Assembly: GCA_033064195.1 (NCBI GenBank)
Contig: JARBJD010000090.1
Coordinates: 124,001-188,000, forward strand
Reading direction: 5' to 3'
Source of the DNA: Blattamonas nauphoetae
Lineage: Eukaryota > Preaxostyla > Oxymonadida
Length of the DNA: 64,000 nucleotides
Numbering within the stretch: the stretch's first letter is position 1; the number at the start of each line of letters is the position of its first letter. Made by a program: the position numbers and the translations under genes. The notes beneath the pieces are model-generated. The model was not told the origin of the DNA. It made no database searches and saw only the letters and a list, made by a program, of their open reading frames with translations. Positions 1-10,595 of this stretch are shown here, in pieces.

Positions 1-2056
1 GGACTGCCTGGCCCTGAAACTTCCGATCAGAGTTAGACGTTATGTTGGGCATGTTGGCTATGGGAGCAAGTGTTTCGAAGAGGTAAGGAAGCATCTGAAC
101 TGCATCATCCTCCGTCGAGACGGCAAGGACAGTAGTGAGTGCGCGGAGAGAAAGATTGCGGATGGTCTCAGGCGAGTTTGGATCGACCGACGCTGAGGTG
201 AGTTCCTTGTGGATGATGGCGGTGAGTCGAGAGGCGATGGGGATGCTGAGGGAGGAGAGTGATTTGGTCTCGTCCTCACTGAACAAGAATATGATGGTTT
301 TGAGAGTTTTGTGAACGACTGGGTAACAGCTGTAACTGCTCAGACCTTTTAAAAGCACGTCGAGAAGGGTGCTTTGGAAGGGAACGACGAAGTACTTCTG
401 CAGAACCTGGGCAAGGGTGTTGATCGCATAGACAGCAGAGTAGGCCTCCAGTTGGGCGGGGAAGTCGAGAAGTGTCGCTCCAGACTGATCTTCGGGAAGA
501 CTCTGCGGATACTTGGAGAGTGACTGGAGGACGAGAGAGAGGAGACTCTGGAGGATGGTGGGGTCCTTGACTTTATCGAACAGCCCCACAACACACCCAC
601 TGATGACATAGTTCGCCACGACATGATGTCGATACGCAGTTTGGCATTCCGACTGGCCATCCGCGTTGAAGAAGACAAGCTGCATGACGAGCTGAGCAAA
701 GAGGTCGAAGAAGTCTTTCGGTTTGATTGCTGAGGAAACTCGTTCGAGGACCTGAACACAACGCCCAAGCACAGACTCACTGTCATCAATCGAGGACTGC
801 CCACTGCTCATCCAGTCCTCCTCGTCCTCGGGCTCCTCGAACTCGAGCATGAATCCAACCACAGACGTCAGGAAAATGGTGATAAATCCAGGAAGGACAG
901 ACTCAGTGGTACCCGACCGCGATAAGTTTTTGAAAAATGTCTTTTTAACTTGATCGGCACTTCCTGTTGTCGCTATCGAGACAAACTCGAGACAAAGGAA
1001 TCGTATCTGTTGAGAATGGATAGACTGTTGATGATGTTCATCGTTTTGGTTGATTTTATTAGGTGAATAAGATGGCTGTGTGAGAGGGGCGGAAGAGTAA
1101 CCGATGATGGTGAACATTCCCGGCAGTAGTCTCGTCATCATGGCCTCACCAAAGAAAGTCGGTCGCTTTTGGATAATATCAATCATATGTCTGAGTATAG
1201 TACATGAATCCTCGTTCTTTCTTTCATCGAGACACGAGGTGAGAAGCTATACAACAAATATCTGCGAATAAGAACAAACCGTGAGTAAATGAGGGATCAG
1301 AGTGTGTAGGCTTGAAAAAAGTGGATCTTCTTTTGGAATAGATTGTACAATGGACGATAGGAGTTCGGCTGCTTTGAGTTGTACCTGGGTGATTCAAAAA
1401 GAGAAGCAAAAAACTTGTCTGTCAGAACAGTCTGTGAAACAATTGAGAATGAGGCCAATGAGTTGGTTCAGATGTGGAATCACAATCTTCGAACAATCAT
1501 ACACGACTGCAATCATTCCACGAAGGGCATATTTTCTGTTCGATGGATCAGAGTCGTGAGCGACATGAAGGAGGAATGGTACAATGTCAGGCCAAAAAGA
1601 CTGATCTGAAAGGATACAGATTAACATGAAAATGACCAACCCGTCAAATATGATGTGATACCAAACTCGGCGATTGCGTCAGCTGTAAGTCGTTTTGTTA
1701 AGTCATTTGCGGTTGGATCCAGGAGAACGTTGGAGAGACAAACCCGAAGCTCAGAAATTTGCTCATGAGGTAACGAAAAAAGAATTGATTGAGGATTTGT
1801 TCGATAAACAAATCCATCTCGGAGTTTGAGGAGGACAAAGCATTGGGCCTGGAAGAGAAGAGACATGACTGAATGATGAACAAAAGACTCATACTTGAAT
1901 ATTATGATGAAAAGATAGAGTTTGGATGCTCAACGAAACAAAATGTGTGATATTTTGATGATACAATGATAGGATGATAGTCTGAGCATTTGTGACAAGA
2001 TTGGTCTCATTACATTGTGTTTGCATGATAAGATCTTCGAATTGGGAGTATTCCAT
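1..2056 (-). CDS. Importin-5/RanBP5-like karyopherin beta (C-terminal part outside window)
   Basis: This is a nuclear import receptor of the importin-beta superfamily, which binds cargo and RanGTP through HEAT repeats. Translating the minus strand with four introns (1849-1894, 1606-1661, 1385-1414, 1247-1279) gives a continuous HEAT-type protein of at least 630 residues. The start is the ATG at 2056, reading MEYSQFEDLI. The second exon (AQCFVLLKLRDGF) matches the conserved 'RQMAAVLLRRLL' helix near the importin-5 N-terminus. The following SFWPDIVPFLL matches the 'WPELLPFL' region. An acidic patch (EEPEDEEDWM) followed by DDSESVLGRC matches importin-5 'LEEDEDWAN...AGESALDRM'. The reading frame stays open from 1246 to base 1, so the 3' part lies outside the window. 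It is divergent from the USP gene with 121 bases between start codons. Importin-4 or Kap123 is a less likely alternative. Confidence 0.8.
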
Positions 2057-2177
2057 CGTTTTAGGTTGATTTTTGAAGTGAATCTCCCCCAACTACGATG
2101 TCAATCATGATCTGCCTCCAACATTTTTCTTTTTTTCTTTTCTTGAGCTCATTCATCTGTGAACGCTTTCATATTAC

Positions 2178-5100
2178 ATGAAACGACCACAATATGATGA
2201 CTTTGATGTAAAACTCGAGAATATTCTCAGAGACGAATCATCAACATATCAGGAGGCCTTTCTCGAACTCCTCTCTTCCACAAAAAAATACTCCTTACAG
2301 GACTGCACTCTTTGTACTGCAAAACAACTTCAAAAGTCAATGATCTCTCATCAAAATGATACACAAAGTGGAAACCCGTCTACTGGTCATCATCAATTTC
2401 ATCTCATCACATTTCTCGCTCAAATTATACCGTTTTCACTTTCTCATCATCTTGAGACAATTTCAGACGCATGTTTTCTTTATTTTCTCGATGTACTTGT
2501 CTCTGAAACGAATTGCTTCCGAGAAAGAAGCGATTTCTTAAACCAGCTCAACAATTATTCTATCGCGAAGAATTCAACAGATCATCATGCGAAACAGATA
2601 ATTGTTTGTCTGGTTTATCTGTTCCAGCATTTTCAACGTGGTTATTCAGAAAAATATCTGGAAATCATCCTCTCAGTTCTAGGCTCCCATCCACACTGTA
2701 GAAACCTGTTCATCCTCCTTGATAAACTCTGTGATGAAATTACACTTAAAAAGCATGCGGAAAAGCTTACTGAATCGATAATAAAATCTCTTTATCCACT
2801 TGATCCACACTCCGAAGGATCTCGATCAAAATCTGGCGCTGAAATCAGCAAAGATGTCTTTTACGCAGCTCGAAACAATCTTCTGGATAGAATATACCAG
2901 ATTAATAAAGAAATAGCTCGCCCTGCCGTCACGGCAATGATGTACTGGGTCTGTGCCTTCAAATTCGATCGTGGGGAGCATTTATTCGAAAATTCATCCT
3001 TCATTTCGAAGAAATTCGATCTAAACCTGATTTGGAACGGCTATTCCTCCCTTCGAATCGACCCTGTTCAACACCGATCATCCCATCAGGGATCATCCAA
3101 CATCCACCCAATCTCTCCCTCTCCACCTTCCGACATTTTTTACCTCCCTCCGAAAGCTCACACACTCGACAAGCCCTTCAACTATTCATCAGACTCCCAA
3201 AAGACGATTCAGAACAAACACTGCGTGAATCCCAATCAGAAGAATCCAGCACCCCCCACTGTTATCCCCGCGAACAATCCACAGAGATCTTATGAAGCGG
3301 TGTACCCCCCATTAGAACCGGGCGACGAGCCAAACAGACAAGATGATGGAAAATCACTGTATTCAGTTCAACCGACTGTAGTCCATGGAGACAACAATCA
3401 GTCTGGGCAAATCTACGATCAGGATAACGACGGTCGATCATTCGCTTCAGATGCTCAAACAATGAAAACCTCCCAATACACTCTTTTTGATGCAAGTATT
3501 CCTTCTCAAACAGCTCCATCACCAACTCACACATCTCATCATCCTTCAACTGAGGCTCTTGTTCCCAATCTCTCCGCAACACATGTTGATCTTAGCTCAA
3601 CTCATCATCCTCCTTCATTGTCCGTCGACTCCAATCAATCAAATCCTCCTCCAAATAATCCGCAGCCAAACTCGTCTGAAAACAGCGATTACCAACAAGC
3701 TTCGAGTGATGAAGTCGATACGGTCATCCAAGCGGATAATGGTGCAGATTGGAACTATAATTCCGAGCAATTCAGCGAAAGATCAGACCTCACTTCCAAT
3801 TCTTCACAACCAACTGCACAATATGAACCAAATGCAAATGCTCCTAACGCCACGGGTGGTGTTCTCACGGTCAGAGTGGCTCAGTCAAGCAAAACAGTGA
3901 AGGAGAGTGAGGACAATCTTCCAGCTCTGAACGAACCCAACCCAACACCACACATCTCCCAGCCAATCAACAACACACACCAGCCCTGTGCAGATGATCA
4001 CTCCAGCGAGCCGACAGAAACAAACTCGATCTACCACAAATCTGAAGAGCCTTCAGGCGATACTGCAGATTCTGGGAGAGAACAAAACGATTCTCATAAC
4101 ACACAACAGACAGACGTCGCTGATTTTTCCAATGCATCCGCCTGGGATGACGCTGTGACTGATGATGCTCAGGACATGATTCAAGAGGATGTTTCAGATT
4201 CTGGGAATGTGGAAGAGAATCCATACTACCCACACCAGCCCAGCGCAGATGATCACTCTGACGAGCCGACAGAAACCGACTCAGTTTGTCACGAATCTGA
4301 AGAGCCTTCAGGCGATACTGCAGATTCTGGGAGAGAACAAAACGATTCTCATAACACACAACAGACAGACGTCGCTGATTTTTCCAATGCATCCGCCTGG
4401 GATGACGCTGTGACTGATGATGCTCAGGACATGATTCAAGAGGATGTTTCAGATTCTGGGAATGTGGAAGAGAATCCATACTACCCACACCAGCCCAGCG
4501 CAGATGATCACTCTGACGAGCCGACAGAAACCGACTCAGTTTGTCACGAATCTGAAGAGCCTTCAGGCGATACTGCAGATTCTGGGAGAGAACAAAACGA
4601 TTCTCATAACACACAACAGACAGACGTCGCTGATTTTTCCAATGCATCCGCCTGGGATGACGCTGTGACTGATGATGCTCAGGACATGATTCAAGAGGAT
4701 GTTTCAGATTCTGGGAATGTGGAAGAGAATCCATACTACCCACACCAGCCCAGCGCAGATGATCACTCTGACGAGCCGACAGAAACCGACTCAGTTTGTC
4801 ACGAATCTGAAGAGCCTTCAGGCGATACTGCAGATTCTGGGAGAGAACAAAACGATTCTCATAACACACAACAGACAGACGTCGCTGATTTTTCCAATGC
4901 ATCCGCCTGGGATGACGCTGTGACTGATGATGCTCAGGACATGATTCAAGAGGATGTTTCAGATTCTGGGAATGTGGAAGAGAATCCATACTACCCACAC
5001 CAGCCCAGCGCAGATGATCACTCTGACGAGCCGACAGAAACCGACTCGATCTGCAATGAACTGAATGACGCAACGAGAAATCATACTCAGGAGCCGTTGA

Positions 5101-8100
5101 CAGGAGAACGGATCAGCCAAAATATGCAAAAGTCTGAAAACGATCGACATGCGAGCCAAACCGAGGTTACATCAGTTAGTCAGCATCACCCTCCCGCCCC
5201 AATCAATTTCTTCAAGACAACTACAAACCCTTCGCGAAGAGTGGAGACAAGGTCGACACCGAGTATAAAAGAGATTCATCCTGGAACAGATCTTCAGAAC
5301 GTCCAACCAAACACTTCCAAACCGTTCGTCTGGAAAGACAAACAAATGGAAGCAGATCAGTTCAGACTTCAACTTTTGCGGGAAATGGCCGAACTCTTTC
5401 CTCCTTCGCAGTGGAATCCTTCGTCCTTCAATGTTTATCCTCTCGATATATCACTCCCTTTCTCTAACGAAAAGACAAAGTGGACCTTTCCTTCCATTCC
5501 AGCGAAAAGAAGGCCAATGTATGTCATTCATGACCCTAACCACATCCGCCTTGAGATCAACAACACCTTTCTGTTCGGACACTTCGAGAACTTCATCCAC
5601 AATGTGCTTGGACAAGATTATCCGTTCCCATTCCAGAAAAACACACAAATGCCTCTATTCTCTCAACTTCCTGTTGGAAAGTTCATCCGGGATAATCTCT
5701 CGGACTCATCTCCATCTGAATCCCAATCTCAGGATGAGACATCACCTCACTCACAGGAACAGACTCCAGCCATTCCGTGGATGGGGGCTCCTTTGGTTTT
5801 TTCTATCAGCCCACAATCTGAGACAGAACTTCACCAAGAACTCCTAACTGTCAACTGGCCGATCCAAGGAAGCGATATCCTGAATGAGATCATGAATGAC
5901 ATTGAAGACTTCTCTCAAAGAGGCACGCTCGAACAAGAATGCTACCAAACAATGTCGATCATCCCTATCACTCTCCCTCCGACAGACCTCTCATCTTCAT
6001 ATGCCTACAAATCATTGCCAAATATCCTTTTTGTCCTTCGTTGCTTTGTGTACACTCAAGAACTCTGCGAACAAGACACGGAAAGACAGGAATTACTGCT
6101 CAGAGACTCGTCCGAGTTGTTATCTCATCTTCTGGATTCATTGGAGGAACACTGCCCAGAAAATGACCACGGTGTTCTTCCTCTCGCCCTCCACGATTGC
6201 ATGCTCCTCTTCCTTCAGGCATCAACCACTGAAAACATGACCAAAAATATCTCTTTATCCCAACTTTTCATCTGTTCAGATAACACACATCCAAAATCAA
6301 CCCATTTTTATGTTCATCTCCTCCAGAAACAACTCGACAACATCCTTTTTTCAGAAGGCATCACGAATCCATCGACTTGCGTCGTCAGGTCTCTTCACTC
6401 TCCCACCACTTTGTTTGTCCTCCATCGACTCTCTCATCTCTTCCAAGAACTCCTGAAAACATCAGATGACATCTCTCATTCTGAAGATATGGTCCAAATA
6501 TTCTCATCACTCATCGAAATCATTCCCATTGTTGTGGAACATGAACAAACCACCTTCGAACAACGTGTGCTCCGCCGAACCGACATCCCCAATCTCGACA
6601 CCATCCCTGATGACACGGAGAACTTGTCGCCTCTCTATATTCTTCTCAACCTCGCAGAAATTGTCAGCAGGAACCTGAAATTTGAGTTCAACCAATGCCA
6701 AAAATGCTTCGCTCCAATATGTTCTCTCTTTTCGTCCAACCAAGACATTCCTCATATCAGGTCGTACTCGATTCCAATCAAGAGAATCGCTGTGACACTT
6801 TCGTGCCGACTTCTGAATCAGTTCACTTCTCTCCCGAAGCCACAACCAAATCGACAGCGTCAACTTGGGTCAGTGGGACTGAAAAATCATCGTGAGACTT
6901 GTTATCTCGCTGTCACGATCCAACTCCTCATACACATCCCACAATTCTATCATCTGATCTCACACATCGATGAGACCAAAATCACCGACGTACCAATTCC
7001 GAACACATCCGCAAACATCACATACCGCGATCTTGTTCACAATCTGAAGACTCTCTTCTCTCGATATTCCAATGTCCAGACTGCGTCGATCCCGTTTGAA
7101 GAAGCTAACTTCTTCAAAACGTATCATCCCATACAAGATTCGTCTCTCTTCTACTTGGCACTCCTTGCAGATCTGCGTAAAGCCTTCCAAATGGCAGACC
7201 TCACCCAACATGAAAAAACTATCAACACATGCTTCCAAGTGCACTCTGTAGAGCGCACTGAAGAGAACGAACCCTTCAAGCTGGAAGAATTTTACCACCG
7301 TGTGCCCTTATCTAACGGATCGCTCGTCGATTATCTGAATAAAGCGGACATCACATTCAAGGCCCTCCCACAATACATGTTCATCGATCTCGCTCGCGTC
7401 GACAAAAAGAATCCTTCGGTCAAGACAGACGAACGCATCGAATTCCCATACGGCACACAACTACTCTCGCTCCCAATGGGAGAAGAATCATACAACTACA
7501 TCCTCACTGCTGTGATCCTCCATAGTGGAAGGAGCGACGAACTCGGACATTTCCAAATATTCCAGAAAATCTCAATGGGAAGATGGTTGTGTCTCAGTGA
7601 CGAGACCATCTCAGAAGTTGAGGAGAACTCATTTCCAGACCGTTGCTTCGGAGGAGGGAAGAACCACTCAAGTGCGAAGTTTCTCCTCTACACCAAGGTC
7701 AGTCAAGATGAGGAGGCCCTTCAACAACCTCAATTCGTCACTCACCAACCTCCGTCCGTCAATCGCATAACCATCGACCAAGAGATATACGACCTCTTCG
7801 AAGGTGAAATGGTCGCCTCGTTCGAACAGGGGATACCGGTTTGGCTTCAAGATCCCCTCAACAAACAACTGACCATTCTCCCACCGAATCCTCTCGGAAA
7901 CCTCCCTCTTGAATGTGCCTTCCGTCATCTCAACAAAGAATCTTTCAAAGAGACACCCCTCTCGCTGGTATCGAGTTTCACCACAAAATTAAAAGGCGAT
8001 CTTTCTAAGATCGAAGCACAACAGATCGTCAATCTCTCGTTGTGCCTATTGTGCAACTCATGTGATGGCGATTCATCCTCTCTCAACAATCTCTTCGGTG

Positions 8101-10442
8101 AGATGGAGCACAAAGATTCAAAGGCCTTCTCGAAACTGGAAACTTGGAAACTCGTGGACATCATTGCGTCGTATCCTGAGCTCTTGACAGATCCCGACGT
8201 CATCAATCCGTTTTACTCCGCCCTTGCTTCGATCCTCGAGGATCAGTCTCAATTAGCGATGTTGTTCACATTCACCAGACTGTTCACCAATCAATTTCAT
8301 CAGGCAACACAATCAACAATCCTTTGTAACGAGAACTCAGCCAGTGCGTTCCTCTCGATGGCCCTCGAATCGGGTATCAACAAATCCATTAATCCCACAC
8401 AGATCATGAGGTTATGGACAGCACATCCAGATCGTACCAATACCAATCTTCAAATTCTCCTCAGAAAGGCGTCAAGGATGAGATTAATCCCCACCTTTGT
8501 TGGAGATTTGGTGCAAGCGACATTCTCCATCTTTGGTGCAGACGGACCAATGTCCCAAAGTGATTTTGAAATAGGCACCGTTGCCAAACTTGCTCTGAAC
8601 TCTTCGTCACTCACAAAGTTCTTCTTCAAATTTCAGAAAGACCTCCTCCAACTCCTCAAATCTCGCCCTTCCATCAGAGCACCTATCCGCGACATTCTCT
8701 ATCGAACAGTCCTGAAGGATCCAGCCGACGGAATCTTCCCTCCATACGACGAGATGTACAATGCGTACAAAACTGCAGTGGATGATGAAGCACTCAAATC
8801 CACATTCAAACGAGACAAGTATCTCGACATGTCGCAAAACGAAGAGGAAATCTCTTTCTTCAACAAACACTTCCCACTTCCACATGACGATGAAGCAATC
8901 AGCGATATCTGGCGGTTGTTCTTCTTGCTCACGTTCGGCAACCACAAAAAAATGATTCAGAAGAAGCTTCCGGCTAACATGCAGGACCTCTTCAGGATAC
9001 TTTGGACTCAAAATGTTCATTCTGATTGGAACCTCAAGAGTCTTCACATCATTTTCACAGTCACCCTCTGGTACAAGGATCGCTTTCTGAAGGTGATACA
9101 TGATTGTTTTCATCAGTTCCGCTTCCCTGTGCATCCCACCCCAACACAAGCTTTTCTCATTCTCTCTGTGTTGTCCGCATACGATTTATGGATACAAAAG
9201 TCCAAATATCAGTCAATCCCCAAACCTCTCAAACTCTTATCAGAACATGATTTGGGGCAGAACCTCTATTCCATCATTCGCACACTGGTGGATTACGTAA
9301 AACCAAAAGAGAAGAACGTCAGGACTTTTGATGATCATCTCTCCGACAACATCCGGGAACTACTCCTTTCCATAACAAAACACCACCCATCCGACAAATC
9401 TAATATTCTTCGGGAAACGATGCTTCGTGTCCTTTCGGAGCTGGACTCCGTTGATTCCTTCCTCGTGTCTCTCTTGTTTTACACATTGTGCAAGATCGAC
9501 TACAATTCTGACATTTCTCACTATCCTCTCCAGATCACCAGATCACACCCGATCCCTCTTCTCATCGCTCTCACAAACAGTCTCTCCGAACACACCCAAG
9601 ATATCTTGACGTTTGCTCAAATTACTGCCAATTTACAACACGAATCATCCATTTTTGGCACAATCCCCATTATTTTCACGGCCTTTTTTAATGCGATGGA
9701 TCCAACTGCCCTTGGTGATCTCCTCAAAGTCACTGACTCCCCCTCGATCCCCTACAAAACTTTGGGCGAAGTTCTTCTCGTACTCAGCCACCCACTCTTC
9801 CATCCACAAATCCGTTCTCATTCACTCCAATTCTTGATGAATCTTTTGGAATACAGCTTAGACATTCAACGGATGCTCTTCTCTTCTATAATATGTGCTA
9901 TCATCCCAGACTACTCCAAGGCACTCGTCACAGTTCAAGACTACACCGTTGGCAGTGAGTCTTCACCTCCCACTCTCGACATGGACAGGTCAATCATCGA
10001 ACAATATCTTCCTGACGCATTCATCTTCCCTCACCACAACCATTTATTGAGAAGACTACCTTCACTCCCTCTCCTTCTCTCCAGCTCTCCCTCAGTCCTG
10101 ATCGGAGGAAAATACATCGGTCTCGACGTGACTTCGTCGGTTGATATGATCCGAGATAAACTTCTTGACGAATATCTCGAGAAACTTATGACCAGCGATC
10201 CAGTCTGGGTTGTTGTGTTTTGTGCTTACTTCTTCAAATTTTGCGACAAGATGCCATTCTTCGACAGACACAAAGAAAAAGTCGAGAAAATGCTCTTCAA
10301 TCAGAAACTGTGGGAGAACTTCATTCAATCCCTTGCTCCTCTAACTAATACACAACTTGATATCATCACAGAAATTGTGAAGAGGGAGGATCTCTCTCCG
10401 AACAACACTGTAAAGGGGATTATTGAATTGTTACTTCAATAA
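2178..10442 (+). CDS. Giant ubiquitin-specific protease (USP), probably active
   Basis: This is a predicted deubiquitinase of 2754 residues encoded by one intronless frame. It removes ubiquitin from substrates using a Cys-His-Asp papain-like fold. The Cys box GLKNHRETCYLAVTIQ starts near residue 1567 with Cys at 1575; the usual form is GLxNLGNTCYMNSxLQ, so the surroundings are divergent. The His box has HSG at about 1782 and LGHFQ with His at 1791, followed by MGRWLCLSDETISEV. The sequence LPQYMFIDLARV fits the 'LPxxLxxxLxRF' element between the boxes. The N-terminal third is helical. Residues about 300-1000 are Ser/Gln/Asn/Asp-rich and disordered-looking and contain the 85-residue tandem repeats. 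The C-terminal 900 residues look like helical repeats. Size and layout recall USP9X, USP24 and USP34. Stop is TAA. Confidence 0.8.
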   Translation: MKRPQYDDFDVKLENILRDESSTYQEAFLELLSSTKKYSLQDCTLCTAKQLQKSMISHQNDTQSGNPSTGHHQFHLITFLAQIIPFSLSHHLETISDACFLYFLDVLVSETNCFRERSDFLNQLNNYSIAKNSTDHHAKQIIVCLVYLFQHFQRGYSEKYLEIILSVLGSHPHCRNLFILLDKLCDEITLKKHAEKLTESIIKSLYPLDPHSEGSRSKSGAEISKDVFYAARNNLLDRIYQINKEIARPAVTAMMYWVCAFKFDRGEHLFENSSFISKKFDLNLIWNGYSSLRIDPVQHRSSHQGSSNIHPISPSPPSDIFYLPPKAHTLDKPFNYSSDSQKTIQNKHCVNPNQKNPAPPTVIPANNPQRSYEAVYPPLEPGDEPNRQDDGKSLYSVQPTVVHGDNNQSGQIYDQDNDGRSFASDAQTMKTSQYTLFDASIPSQTAPSPTHTSHHPSTEALVPNLSATHVDLSSTHHPPSLSVDSNQSNPPPNNPQPNSSENSDYQQASSDEVDTVIQADNGADWNYNSEQFSERSDLTSNSSQPTAQYEPNANAPNATGGVLTVRVAQSSKTVKESEDNLPALNEPNPTPHISQPINNTHQPCADDHSSEPTETNSIYHKSEEPSGDTADSGREQNDSHNTQQTDVADFSNASAWDDAVTDDAQDMIQEDVSDSGNVEENPYYPHQPSADDHSDEPTETDSVCHESEEPSGDTADSGREQNDSHNTQQTDVADFSNASAWDDAVTDDAQDMIQEDVSDSGNVEENPYYPHQPSADDHSDEPTETDSVCHESEEPSGDTADSGREQNDSHNTQQTDVADFSNASAWDDAVTDDAQDMIQEDVSDSGNVEENPYYPHQPSADDHSDEPTETDSVCHESEEPSGDTADSGREQNDSHNTQQTDVADFSNASAWDDAVTDDAQDMIQEDVSDSGNVEENPYYPHQPSADDHSDEPTETDSICNELNDATRNHTQEPLTGERISQNMQKSENDRHASQTEVTSVSQHHPPAPINFFKTTTNPSRRVETRSTPSIKEIHPGTDLQNVQPNTSKPFVWKDKQMEADQFRLQLLREMAELFPPSQWNPSSFNVYPLDISLPFSNEKTKWTFPSIPAKRRPMYVIHDPNHIRLEINNTFLFGHFENFIHNVLGQDYPFPFQKNTQMPLFSQLPVGKFIRDNLSDSSPSESQSQDETSPHSQEQTPAIPWMGAPLVFSISPQSETELHQELLTVNWPIQGSDILNEIMNDIEDFSQRGTLEQECYQTMSIIPITLPPTDLSSSYAYKSLPNILFVLRCFVYTQELCEQDTERQELLLRDSSELLSHLLDSLEEHCPENDHGVLPLALHDCMLLFLQASTTENMTKNISLSQLFICSDNTHPKSTHFYVHLLQKQLDNILFSEGITNPSTCVVRSLHSPTTLFVLHRLSHLFQELLKTSDDISHSEDMVQIFSSLIEIIPIVVEHEQTTFEQRVLRRTDIPNLDTIPDDTENLSPLYILLNLAEIVSRNLKFEFNQCQKCFAPICSLFSSNQDIPHIRSYSIPIKRIAVTLSCRLLNQFTSLPKPQPNRQRQLGSVGLKNHRETCYLAVTIQLLIHIPQFYHLISHIDETKITDVPIPNTSANITYRDLVHNLKTLFSRYSNVQTASIPFEEANFFKTYHPIQDSSLFYLALLADLRKAFQMADLTQHEKTINTCFQVHSVERTEENEPFKLEEFYHRVPLSNGSLVDYLNKADITFKALPQYMFIDLARVDKKNPSVKTDERIEFPYGTQLLSLPMGEESYNYILTAVILHSGRSDELGHFQIFQKISMGRWLCLSDETISEVEENSFPDRCFGGGKNHSSAKFLLYTKVSQDEEALQQPQFVTHQPPSVNRITIDQEIYDLFEGEMVASFEQGIPVWLQDPLNKQLTILPPNPLGNLPLECAFRHLNKESFKETPLSLVSSFTTKLKGDLSKIEAQQIVNLSLCLLCNSCDGDSSSLNNLFGEMEHKDSKAFSKLETWKLVDIIASYPELLTDPDVINPFYSALASILEDQSQLAMLFTFTRLFTNQFHQATQSTILCNENSASAFLSMALESGINKSINPTQIMRLWTAHPDRTNTNLQILLRKASRMRLIPTFVGDLVQATFSIFGADGPMSQSDFEIGTVAKLALNSSSLTKFFFKFQKDLLQLLKSRPSIRAPIRDILYRTVLKDPADGIFPPYDEMYNAYKTAVDDEALKSTFKRDKYLDMSQNEEEISFFNKHFPLPHDDEAISDIWRLFFLLTFGNHKKMIQKKLPANMQDLFRILWTQNVHSDWNLKSLHIIFTVTLWYKDRFLKVIHDCFHQFRFPVHPTPTQAFLILSVLSAYDLWIQKSKYQSIPKPLKLLSEHDLGQNLYSIIRTLVDYVKPKEKNVRTFDDHLSDNIRELLLSITKHHPSDKSNILRETMLRVLSELDSVDSFLVSLLFYTLCKIDYNSDISHYPLQITRSHPIPLLIALTNSLSEHTQDILTFAQITANLQHESSIFGTIPIIFTAFFNAMDPTALGDLLKVTDSPSIPYKTLGEVLLVLSHPLFHPQIRSHSLQFLMNLLEYSLDIQRMLFSSIICAIIPDYSKALVTVQDYTVGSESSPPTLDMDRSIIEQYLPDAFIFPHHNHLLRRLPSLPLLLSSSPSVLIGGKYIGLDVTSSVDMIRDKLLDEYLEKLMTSDPVWVVVFCAYFFKFCDKMPFFDRHKEKVEKMLFNQKLWENFIQSLAPLTNTQLDIITEIVKREDLSPNNTVKGIIELLLQ
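3979..5049 (+). repeat. 255-bp in-frame tandem repeat, about 4.2 copies
   Basis: A 255-bp unit encodes 85 acidic residues, including SADDHSDEPTETDSV, SGREQNDSHNTQQ and ASAWDDAVTDDAQDMIQ. It repeats at exact 255-base spacing: the string gatgatcactc recurs at about 3994, 4249, 4504, 4759 and 5014. The inner copies are essentially identical and the outer edges are diverged (SSEPTETNSI first, ETDSICN last). The unit length is a multiple of three, so the USP frame is kept. It sits in the disordered linker and not in the catalytic domain. Confidence 0.95.
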
Positions 10443-10595
10443 ATTCTATCTTGATTACTTTTTCCGAGCTCTTCGTTTGGGTTTTTCATTTTTTTATTTC
10501 ATGTCCTCGCCTTTCCACAACCTTTCAATTGTTTTCTGAATTCACCGTTTCTTTATGGGCCGTATTGGTACACAAATCGGATAATTCTTCAATCC

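Noticed and set aside
3967-5073. A 368-residue minus-strand open frame opposite the USP repeats
   Set aside because: It exists only because the 255-bp unit is a multiple of three and happens to lack stops in this antisense frame. Its translation has the same 85-residue period and no family likeness.
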